Assembly: GCF_035222375.1 (NCBI RefSeq)
Contig: NC_085890.1
Span: 930,001 to 994,000 of the forward strand
Direction: 5' to 3'
Length of the DNA stretch: 64,000 nt
DNA from: Podospora pseudocomata
Taxonomy: Eukaryota > Ascomycota > Sordariomycetes > Sordariales > Podosporaceae
In this document: positions 24,001-32,032 of the stretch, piece after piece
Numbering within the stretch: position 1 is the first letter of the stretch
How the letters are laid out: the number at the start of each line of letters is the position of its first letter
The notes under the pieces: generated by a model
Told to the model about the DNA's origin: nothing
The model's database searches: none
What the model saw: the letters and a program-made list of their open reading frames with translations, nothing else
Made by a program: the position numbers and the translations under genes

Positions 24001-24360
24001 GCTTGGGAGAGGGAACGGGCTGCTAAGCTACCGGAAGGGGAGAAGGCGGAGGGGGAAGTGGAGGAGGTTTCAGTGTTTCCCGAGAAGAGGGTGCGGGAGG
24101 GGGAAGTGGAGGAGGTTTATGAGTATCCGGAGAAGAGGGTGCTGACGAGGAAGCACTTTGAGAAGGGGCTGAGGGAGATTAGCGCGAGTATTTCGGAGGA
24201 TATGGATAGTTTGAAGGCGATTAGGAAGTTTGATGAGCAGTATGGGGATTCGGGGAGGAGGAAGAAAAAGAAGAGGGGGATGGGGTTTGAGGTTGTGGGG
24301 GATGGGAAGGTGGTGGGGACGGAGGAGGTTAGGGTTAGGCAGGTTGTTACTGGGGTTTAG
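21076..24360 (+). CDS. Mitochondrial AAA ATPase of the MSP1/ATAD1 (meiotic) clade, long form
   Basis: A single open frame of 1094 residues. The N-terminal 60 residues are rich in Arg, Ala and Ser, suggesting a mitochondrial presequence, and are followed by a Pro/Asn/Glu-rich spacer. A long region of unknown fold covers about residues 130-740. One AAA module follows: Walker A GPPGTGKT (791-798), Walker B FLDEAD (848-853), sensor ATNRP and the RRLPRKILVDLPL segment. The order and wording of these motifs match the Msp1/ATAD1/spastin branch. Yeast Msp1 (about 360 residues) extracts mislocalised tail-anchored proteins. This protein is three times longer, so its substrate and compartment cannot be assumed. 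A 16-residue tandem duplication sits at 992-1023, inside an insertion before the final helix. Codon third positions alternate between C-rich and G/T-rich blocks. Confidence 0.85.
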   Translation: MPVAGARALLSAKAGVAAPSRQVLPRVAAASAFHIQHHGALPHRTVKRGFHTSPSSLARPEDGENNPPPAATEENPPKNDTTSDKNKPEQQPENNKPTETESAPAPETSSAATIAAAAKRAQLRTSGYGSARARANRIPRVEEIPQLEPDEFFLENNVSLYEDRPLGSLDTLLFPLLSEDQERILSETEAEINEQALSEKAAEYYKSRMVELAGDKEVLDRLVGRFQRVYNAAFLQVVALGHKPTDTPEKVLDVRELRELVTDQYERLVSWEEGRLQKEAGEYLEAHGGETVKSLLFESPLSKKPETEYSVCRELLAAVRSQLHTPPPPGMGGMKSEARRPVQLFTVLNRKGMAVPMEVVDDIATELAADVVHLSAMDLGRMLGKHMGQNLYLNRGSLSMLGYAAAEMNGRTVARADAEGEEGGMAGMVAVALPSRLRSYFSSRGESTAGMGLDGKWDDLKLTNALSALIEAADVKRGMRGGQTEPRDLIVHIHDYVEIGALQSSLLNKIRTIVDRMWHNGRRAVIVASSASELKNSGGQWRDQIAEIGREGTHIIPFYSHEHQHEEGASENVLDNLMNIGEMVQAMMGADADVIFHRQLLRNEPLLYMNWTGTEKDKRLVNLLKQHVFDAQWVYRVATLLVGVRKPGLKRFSFDHLKHVLDFMSERDEHWKKIVPAVKPPYYSPLFTPRSPQMPNFFSGGPPDEFGQQSNGPSGTLPGGLLSKDLDQHEKKLASGLINAEDIRTTFDNIIVPQETKESLIGLTSLSLTRPEAFTYGVLKTERIPGCLLYGPPGTGKTLLAKAVAKESGANMLEVSAASINDMWLGQSEKNVRAIFSLARKLAPMVIFLDEADALLGARHNTPGRTAHRETITQFLREWDGMSDMRAFIMVATNRPFDLDEAVLRRLPRKILVDLPLGPEREKILGVMLKEEVLAEDVDLAQLAKETDLYSGSDLKNLCVSAAMEAVRQEVRDKEAWERERAAKLPEGEKAEGEVEEVSVFPEKRVREGEVEEVYEYPEKRVLTRKHFEKGLREISASISEDMDSLKAIRKFDEQYGDSGRRKKKKRGMGFEVVGDGKVVGTEEVRVRQVVTGV
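24049..24144 (+). repeat. 48-bp in-frame tandem duplication in AAA ATPase
   Basis: Two adjacent 48-bp units (24049-24096 and 24097-24144) encode EGEVEEVSVFPEKRVR and EGEVEEVYEYPEKRVL. The first 23 bases or so are identical between copies, pointing to a recent duplication. Confidence 0.9.
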
Positions 24361-24887
24361 ATCAGGGGATTGGTTGATCTGAACAAGACAAAAGCGAGGG
24401 GGTGACTGTATGAATAGCTGTAACAAAAAAGGGTATAAATAAATGGGGGGAACGGTGGCATAGGGTACGGCAAAGGAATCAGGGGGAAAGCGGAAAAGTT
24501 TGAAAAGTATATATATACAATTTGCTGCATTGGATTGGGAAACTTTGTATATATTGCAATTCAGAGGAATTGTAAATAACACGACTACACTCGATCTCAC
24601 GGTGTTTGTTCGACCCTGGTTATAAGATTGGTTTACCTACCCCTGATGCACACAGCTCCGTCAAGCTTTCTTACCTCGTTCAAACCCAACATCCATTTTC
24701 CGGAACAGCAATTCAAGCACAGATTCCCCAGAGATACATGAACCTGAACAAAAAAAAGCATGAATGCTACTAAAAAAGACTACAATAATTCTACAACCCC
24801 AATCATGAATCCAAAGAAAAAAAAAAAAAAAAAAAAGAGCCGAGAAAACCATTCCCATCCCATCATCATAACCCTTAATCATCTTCA
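24361..24887. other. Convergent intergenic region
   Basis: This region lies between the stops of the AAA ATPase (+) and the SLY41-like gene (-). An AATAAA poly(A)-signal-like hexamer lies at 24438-24443, 78 bp after the AAA stop. An A20 run at 24817-24836 reads as T20 on the strand of the transporter. No gene seen. Confidence 0.5.
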
Positions 24888-26772
24888 TCACCTCGCAGCG
24901 ACCAAACTCCCCTCAACACCACCACTATTCGTCCCCCCATCCCCCGCCCGCCATGTCTCCTCCGCTCTAGTCCCAGGAGCCAGCCAGGCAGCGGCCGCAT
25001 TACTCGCCCCCCTGTTCCTCCCCTTCCCCCCATTGCCCCCAGCAATATAATCATCCGACTTCTTACTGTCGCCATTGACAACAACCCCCACCCCGCTGCT
25101 CGAAGCCGGCGGCACGAGGTTAGGAGACGACACCCTCCCATTCGTATACCCATACCCACCCCTCCCAAAAACCCCATTCATCTCTTGCGGCGACGCCGTG
25201 ATGCCACCATTATGCTTCACACTCAAAGGCAAAATCCCCCCCTCCACCCCCTTCAAATTATCCCCCGTCAACCTCCTCGCCTTCGCATCTGCCTTATTCC
25301 TCTCACTGCTCCGGTCGTACATCCACAGCCCCAAAAACGTCAGCCCAATCCCCACGGCCTGCACCCTCGTCGTCGGGTTCCTGAACCAAATCAGCGTGAT
25401 GAAAATGACAAATACCCTCTTCAACAAGCTAGCTACCGAGTACGTAACCGGGGACACAGTAGACAGCAACACAAACGCGAGGATATTCTGCCCAAAGTGA
25501 AAAGTTCCGTTGAAAATGTACTCGACCGTCAACCGTCCGTGATCAAAGCTGTTTGGTGAGACCGTCAAGTCGACTGAACCATCATACAAAAAATCAGTGA
25601 GGATGTGGAACCCTTCCGACCAGAACCAGATGGGGAGGGTGCAGATGAAGGCCATGCCTGAGGAGTAACAGAGGAGATTGAGTTTGTCCAGTTTCTTGGA
25701 CTGGACTCCTAACCCTTCTGCTTCCGCTCGGGCGGCTTCGTTGAACAAGCGCTTGGAAAAGATGTTTTGTGTGACGAATATGATGGTTGCGAGGAGGGCA
25801 TAGAGGATGCCGAGGAATTGGCCGCCGAATTGGCTCTTGTTGCTGGAGCAGGCGAGCATGACTCCAATGGTGAGAGGGATGAGCGAGATGTATGTCGCGC
25901 GGGGGTAGCGGATGTCGAAGATGAAGCGGTAGGCTAGGACGGTAAATAACGGGGAGAGGCCCTTGATTGTGTGGACTAGCGAGACGGGTATCTTGGATGT
26001 CGCGGTGGAGGAGAGGAGATGGCCGCCGATTTGGAAGACGGCCAGGGGGAGGGTGGTTCGGATTACATCCCGGGATGGGTATCGGATGGGATGTTTGAGA
26101 GCTGGGACGAGGGTTCGTAGTTTGGGGAACTTGGAGGCGAGCCCTGACAGGATGAGGCAGTAGGAAGATACAAAGCCGAATTGGACGATGGTAAGGGTCG
26201 CGGGCTTGTCAAAGGCCGTGAGGATGGACTTGGAGGAGGTGTTGGTCAGGGCGGAGGACCAGTACCACATTATGCATAGTGACTACACAGCAGGCAACAA
26301 GACATATCAGCATGGTGGCACAAGCTGGAAAAGAGGACACAAGGGACATTGGACATACAATGAGCTTCCATGATATTGGAGCGCGGAGGGCGTCGGCTAT
26401 CTCGTGGGCGTTTTGGCTCATACTCCCGGAGCGCATGCGGTGGATGGCAGTGCTGATGCTACTCCTTTTCCTGGCATGGCTGTATGCGTGAGAGGAGGCG
26501 GCGCCGGGAGCCCATTTTACTCTGCTGTCGCGGCGGGCGTGAGCGTGGGCGTGCCAACGTTGCTCTGGTTGTTGTTGCGTAGCACTTTCCCTGCTGTATC
26601 CGTATCCATTCTGTTGCTGCTGCCTTCCTCCTCCATTCGGCGCGCTCGAATCGAAAACGTGGGCGGCATCAAAGTCGGGGAACTTTTCTGTACCGTTGTG
26701 CGCCGGGCTACCGTTTGCGTTGGACAGTCGGTTCTGCGACGGTGCCCGCATGTGCGAGGTCGAGTGTGGCAT
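24888..26772 (-). CDS. Triose-phosphate/nucleotide-sugar translocator family, SLY41-like
   Basis: Two exons (26772-26359 and 26282-24888) are separated by a 76-bp intron with a GTATGT donor and GTGTAG acceptor. The join is phase 0 and gives 602 residues. The first 130 residues are hydrophilic, with Gln, His and Ser/Arg-rich stretches. The exon junction creates a segment resembling family members: ISWKLI-SLCIMWYWSSALTN. About ten hydrophobic segments follow, with conserved blocks such as SLVHTIKGLSPLFTVL and SVASLLKRVFVI. The 130-residue tail is Gly/Asn/Ser-rich. The yeast relative Sly41 is an ER/Golgi membrane protein whose overproduction bypasses Ypt1 loss; its substrate is not settled. The start ATG is the first in an open frame, so a further upstream exon cannot be excluded. 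Confidence 0.85.
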
Positions 26773-27519
26773 CGCGCACAGGTGTCTGGTGTAGGTATGA
26801 ACAGAGAAGGACTTTGTTCAGTCGTATCTATAGCGATATCTGTACTCGGGATCCTTGGACAGTTGGCGTGGGATGTTGGCGTAAGCGAGTGGGAAGTACA
26901 GGACTTGGCTTGACAGACGTCACAAGCAAGTTAAAAAAAAAAAAAAAAAAATCAATCAATCAAACGAGTGTGTTGTTGAAAAATCAACTAGATTCAAGTA
27001 ATCATGGCAAACTCGGTTGACAAGCAGCAGAGGCAGGAAAATGAGAGAGAGTTGTGTTTGATAGCCTGAAGCAATCACCAATCACACAGAATTTGAGTCG
27101 ATGGCAATTGGCAACCTATGTATGCAGCGCGCGGCGGTTTTGAATCCCGCCAATTAAGCTCTCTTGGCGCTTCCAATCGCTGTCACAGAAGCAGCACGCG
27201 CTGCAGGGTGGGTCTCCATCCAGCCTTCGGAGCGCACCAGCCACACCTTGTTCACTCCCAAACAGCCACCGCCAAGCCAAGACCTGCCTCTTTCTCAAAA
27301 GTTTTGGGGCGCGCCGCATGGCGATTGATTGCTGGACGTTGATGAATCGAGGACGTTGATAGCGCGTCAAACTCCACCCGCCTGCCATCATCACCACCCC
27401 CGACTGCTTTTACGACAGCAATATCATCATATCAAGGCCCAAATCCGAGTCGCATCACGAGTACATCATCAAGCTTTTTCCCCTGACGAACAAGAGCCGA
27501 CGGCTCGCAGCTGTCCAAC
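26773..27519. other. Divergent promoter, SLY41-like / SF3B2
   Basis: This 747-bp region lies between two start codons. It contains an A19 run at 26933-26951, a typical nucleosome-excluding tract, followed by ATCAATCAATC. No open frame with family features was found. Confidence 0.5.
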
Positions 27520-29427
27520 ATGGCGGCCCCAAAAATGACCAAGAACCAAATGCGCCGGGCGAAGAAGAAGGAGCAGAAAAAGGCACAGGTCGAGGTCAGT
27601 ACTGTTTTCTATCCATCAGTTCACAACACAATCCCAATTTCTAACTATTTCTCCCAGGACGACTCAAAAGCCCCAGAAGATACCAAGGATGACACCCCAA
27701 GGGAAAACGGATCTCTACCAGACGACCAAACACCCGTCGCCGATCTCGAAGTCAAGAAGGATGGCGATGAAGACACAAAAATGGACGCCGATGGTCCCAT
27801 CATCGACGAAATCCTATTGGACGACCCCGCCTACGCCGATTTCAAGAAAGCGTTCGAAAAGTACGGCATGAGCCTGGACGACGACGACGAGGTAGCAAAA
27901 GAAGCCAACGCAGGCAACAAGGGCGAGGTCTTCTTTGACCAGGACGACGAGATTCCCAGCGAAGACGAAGACGCGCAACCAAAGATGTCCAAGAAGAAGC
28001 GCAAAAAGCTCAACAAGCTCTCCATCGCAGAGCTCAAGGCTCTCGTGCGGACTCCAGAGGTGGTGGAATGGAACGATGTCTCGTCGTCAGATCCACGTTT
28101 GTTGGTACAAATCAAGGCGCAGCGCAATATTGTTCCTGTGCCTGGGCATTGGTCGTTGAAGCGTGAGTACCTCTCCAGCAAGCGTGGCATCGAGAAGCCG
28201 CCGTTCAAGCTCCCCCAGTTCATCGCCGAGACGGGCATCACCGAGATGCGAGATGCGGTTTTGGAGAAGCAGGCCGAGCAAACCCTCAAGCAGAAGCAGC
28301 GAGAGAGAGTGCAGCCCAAGATGGGCAAGCTCGACATTGACTACCAAAAGCTCTACGATGCCTTCTTCCGCCACCAGACCAAGCCAGACCTGACTCGATT
28401 CGGTGACGTTTACTACGAAGGCAAAGAGTGGGAGGCCGACTACAAGATCTTTAAGGCTGGTGAACTCAGCGAAGGACTCCGGGATGCTCTAGGGATGCAA
28501 CCAGGCTTTCCTCCCCCATGGCTCCTCCAGCAACAACGCATCGGTCCTCCCCCGTCTTACCCAACCCTCAAAATCCCGGGCTTGAACGCCCCTCTCCCAC
28601 CAGGAGCTTCTTGGGGCTTCCAGCCTGGTCAATGGGGCAAACCCCCACTAGACGAATACAACCGTCCCCTCTACGGAGGCGATATTTTTGGCCTCATGGT
28701 CCCGGGACAGCCAGGGTACCCCACGGGCGCTCCAGCTCAAACAGGCCAGCCCGCAGCAGCAGCAGCAGCGTACATCACCCCGGCGGAACCAATTGACCGC
28801 ACACTTTGGGGAGAACTCCAACCCCCCGCCGAAGAGTCGGAAGAGGAAGAATCCGAAGAAGAAGAGGAAGAAGACTCGGACGAGGAAGACGGAGACCACA
28901 TCCCGGCCGGTGGGATCGAAACTTCCACCGGCCTCGAAACTCCGGGCGGATACGCCAGCACACTCCACCCTGACGCCTCTGGTATTGAATCCAGCATGGG
29001 AGGTGAATTCGATCTCCGGAAACAGTCCCGCAGGGGTTACGAAACGGAGGAACACCCGCGGTCGGCGTATACCGTCATCCCAGAGAGGCAAACGAGAGTG
29101 GAGGGCTTCTTTGGCTCGGATAAGACGTACGACTTGGGGAGACACGGGGCCGGGCTGCCGGTGCTGGGGAGGGAGGATGAGGAGAGCAGGAAGAGGAAGA
29201 AGCCGGGGGACGTGGAGGTCAGTCTTGATCCGGATCAGCTGGTGAGGGAGGAGGGGGTGAGCAAGGAGGAGCTGAAGAAGAGGTATGAGCAGGGGAGGAG
29301 GGAGGAGGGGGTGGGGGCGCAGTGGAACAAGAGCCAGTTCGAGGAGGATTTGACGGATTTTATTGCGAGTGAGAGCAGGAAGAGGCAGAAGAGGGACGAG
29401 GAGCGGAGGGGGGAGAGGAGGAGATGA
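27520..29427 (+). CDS. Splicing factor 3B subunit 2 (SAP145 / Cus1)
   Basis: Exon 1 (27520-27594) and exon 2 (27658-29427) flank a 63-bp intron with a GTCAGT donor, a CTAAC branch point and a CTCCCAG acceptor. Spliced, the protein has 614 residues. Lys-rich N-terminal residues and an acidic region lead into the DUF382 block (about residues 175-285; GHWSLKREYLSSKRG, KLDIDYQKLYDAFF). The PSP motif follows (about residues 290-375; LGMQPGFPPPWL, PPGASWGFQPGQWG), then a Ser/Glu tract and a charged C-terminus. This subunit belongs to the U2 snRNP SF3b complex and contacts the branch-point region. The intron length is a multiple of three with no stop, so an unspliced mRNA would encode 635 residues. 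Confidence 0.95.
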   Translation: MAAPKMTKNQMRRAKKKEQKKAQVEVSTVFYPSVHNTIPISNYFSQDDSKAPEDTKDDTPRENGSLPDDQTPVADLEVKKDGDEDTKMDADGPIIDEILLDDPAYADFKKAFEKYGMSLDDDDEVAKEANAGNKGEVFFDQDDEIPSEDEDAQPKMSKKKRKKLNKLSIAELKALVRTPEVVEWNDVSSSDPRLLVQIKAQRNIVPVPGHWSLKREYLSSKRGIEKPPFKLPQFIAETGITEMRDAVLEKQAEQTLKQKQRERVQPKMGKLDIDYQKLYDAFFRHQTKPDLTRFGDVYYEGKEWEADYKIFKAGELSEGLRDALGMQPGFPPPWLLQQQRIGPPPSYPTLKIPGLNAPLPPGASWGFQPGQWGKPPLDEYNRPLYGGDIFGLMVPGQPGYPTGAPAQTGQPAAAAAAYITPAEPIDRTLWGELQPPAEESEEEESEEEEEEDSDEEDGDHIPAGGIETSTGLETPGGYASTLHPDASGIESSMGGEFDLRKQSRRGYETEEHPRSAYTVIPERQTRVEGFFGSDKTYDLGRHGAGLPVLGREDEESRKRKKPGDVEVSLDPDQLVREEGVSKEELKKRYEQGRREEGVGAQWNKSQFEEDLTDFIASESRKRQKRDEERRGERRR

Positions 29428-29753
29428 TGATGCGGGATTCGTACATCAAAACGGGGGGTTTGGCGTTTAGCGTTTGGTAATCATGGGGGTTTGGGGTTGT
29501 TTAGTAGTGTAGGACATAACTAGATTGCAGGTGCATAAGCGCATTTTTATGATGCTTCAGTGGTCTTGATTGTAAAATAGATAGATGAAGGCTCTGATTG
29601 TGGTTGAACTTTGTACTGAACAATCTAAATATCCCAACTACAACCCAAGCTGGTATCTAGTCCAAACCTTTCCATTCAACAGCCACCTACCCAGATACAA
29701 GTCTCTCTCTCTCTCTCTATACCGCCTATCTATTATTATTATTATTATTATTA
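29428..29753. other. Convergent intergenic region with microsatellites
   Basis: This 326-bp stretch lies between the SF3B2 and ORC5 stops. It holds (CT)n at 29702-29718. An (ATT)n tract at 29731-29758 reaches the ORC5 stop codon. No gene seen. Confidence 0.55.
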
Positions 29754-29758
29754 TTATT
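29731..29758. repeat. ATT trinucleotide microsatellite
   Basis: About nine ATT units directly abut the ORC5 stop codon, so the ORC5 mRNA 3' UTR would begin with an AAU-type repeat. Confidence 0.85.
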
Positions 29759-31297
29759 CAACCAACCACTCCTCCACCTCAACCCCAACCGACCTCCCCA
29801 ACCCCCTAACCACCTCCCACCCGACCGCAACCCTCCACTTGCCCCCCAAATCCGTCACATCCCCCCCTCCCCCGACCTTGACCAACAGCCTCAAGCTCGC
29901 CAGCGTGGCGATGCTCATATAAATATCATTATCCAACCCTTGTTCCCCCTCAACGATCCCATTTTTGATCCTCCCTCCACTAGCCGGATCCCACTCTGTG
30001 CGCACAGCCATAAATATAGCCAGCATCCTCTCCAAAACAAACGCGTGCGCCCCCAGCAGCTTCCTTGCAATCTTGCGGTGTTGAGACCCGTTTTTTCTTG
30101 CTCGACCCCCGGTAAACCCACCCCGACGACGTTTACGCCCGTGGTGAAAAGTGGAAAAGAGGGTGAGGTCTGATTTAGTCGGGTTGTGAGAGGCGAGGTA
30201 GGCTGATAGAAGCAAAAAGCGGGCGGTGGTAGGGAGGAGGGTGGCGAGGTCGGTTGTTTTGATGGTGGGATTGGGGGTGGTGGTGGTGGTGGTGGGAGGA
30301 GAAAGGGAGAGGGTTGGGTCGAGAAGGGATTCATCCTGGAAGTGAACCCTCGCTAGGACGATTAATTTGGAAAATTCTTTCACGGTGTGGGTTCGGGCGA
30401 GGATGGGTTGGATGAATTTTGGCCAGAGGGTTCGGCTTGCTTGGGTTAGGGAGGGGAGGGTGCGGGAGGCGGGGCGGGAGAGGGAGTCGTAGAGGGCGGA
30501 GAGGAAGCGGGTGTAGAGGTCGAGGGTTTCGGTTGGGGTTGTTGAGGGGGTGATGGGAGGAGGAGGGGAGAGGGAGAGGATGGTGATGAATTCGGGTTTG
30601 GTGTAGGTTGGGAAGTGGAGGTTGGGGGTGAAGGTTGTGAGGAGGTTGTTTGGGGGTGGGGAGGTGAGGATGAAGAGGGTTGTTAGGGAGGGGATCTAAG
30701 GGGTGTTAATGGGTGGCTATACCAGAAGTGAGGATAGGGGGTGGTAGAGGGAGGGGCTTACAATCTCTGATAGTCTTGCTAGTGCTGGGAGGAGGGTGTG
30801 AGGTGCCTCTCGTTGATGGTCGATGCCGTCAAAGACAAGGACGAACCGGAACCCGTCTGGCCGTTCGGTGTACCTGAGCATCTTGGAGAGCTCGACGGTC
30901 AACTGTGAGACTGACTCGCACCTTGGGACGACGGCCTCCCATTCCACGGCGGCGGCCACCTTGCCCACGACTGTCTCGTACAGATGGCGAGCTGTGATAC
31001 ATTCTATCGAGTTGACAATGGCGTGTTTAAACGAGTCCCCGTCAAGGCTGGCCAAGAGGGCGGTTGTGATGGCAGATTTGCCTGTTGCTTCGGTACCATA
31101 GACTACCAGATTCCGACATGGTGCTGAGCTGGGCTTTGCTTGTTAACTCGGTGTTCAGATCCTAGCTCTCCTATGTGAGATGCTCTTACATTCAAAAGTG
31201 TAGCTAGTGCTCTGATCTGGGGCTCTCTGCAAGGAAACTGTTTGGTAATGAGGCTGAGCCTGAGCTCGTCAGGGAGCTCGAATATTGGTACAGTCAT
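29754..31297 (-). CDS. orc5: Origin recognition complex subunit 5
   Basis: Three exons (31297-31190, 31133-30762, 30695-29754) give 473 residues, matching ORC5 of yeasts (about 455-480). Exon 1 holds the family opening around LITKQFPCREPQIRALATLL. Exon 2 carries the P-loop GTEATGKSA (about residues 48-56) and a Walker-B-like VLVFDGID. Exon 3 starts IPSLTTLFILTS, a sensor-like strand of ORC/Cdc6 AAA+ proteins. The winged-helix C-terminal region follows, with a basic RKRRRGG segment. Intron 1 (31189-31134, 56 bp) has a GTAAGA donor and a TTAAC branch-like site; the only acceptor that keeps phase and the conserved APCRNLVVYG segment is AAAG. Intron 2 (66 bp) ends in TTAG. The protein acts in the nucleus in replication licensing. 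Confidence 0.9.
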
Positions 31298-32032
31298 TGT
31301 TTGAAGTCTGCAACGGTCCCCTTCACGATCAATTGACTTTTTACTTCTAAAAGAAGTGAATTGTTTGGGCTGTCGCACTAGAGATGGCTGTTACAAGGTG
31401 CCAACGCGTCGGTGCGTTTGTTGAAGGTGGTGTCAGTGCGCTGCCAGCCCGCCTACCTAATCCCAGCCGGACGATGGCCTACCGTCCGGCTCCACTTGTT
31501 CCAGGCTGTCGGCTGCTGGGTGCTGTAACCCGGGTGCTTGCCAGTGCCCGGGAGCCCGAGCGTTTCTATTGGAGATCATCAATGAGAAGGCATTCACAAA
31601 ATCCCAGGAATCTTCAGCACCCAACAGAGCCATGGGATAAGTGTTCCACATAGGTCAGCAGAGAAGAAGATCGATCTAATGTGCAAAATAGATCGTAGTA
31701 GTTCTCCGCGTTCCATCTCCATGGGGCCACAGGGCCACAGGGCCGAATAACTGGCCGAGTGCCATCCCTGAAATTGCCCTTCCCCAACTTTGCAGCGGGA
31801 CTAGACCCAGCTGAGGTTGAATCGGTGATGTGCAGCGCCAACCGACGGAGCCTCTTGGCCTTCCCAGGTGCCGTCGTGCCGCCATGAGAATCGCGGGGGC
31901 CCCGAACTTTCTCTGGCTGGCCGGATCCAAGAGAATCGATATGCGGGTTGCAACCTCCGGAGAACTCTAGCTGGGAAGAACAAGATTCCAAGTGTCCGTT
32001 CCATCACGAAAAAGCAACATCAAAACGTGACG
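31298..32032. other. Divergent promoter, ORC5 / Zn2Cys6 factor
   Basis: This 735-bp region lies between two start codons. The frame of the Zn2Cys6 protein is open for 165 bp upstream of the chosen ATG but has no in-frame ATG there, only a GTG. Other small frames look random. Confidence 0.5.
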
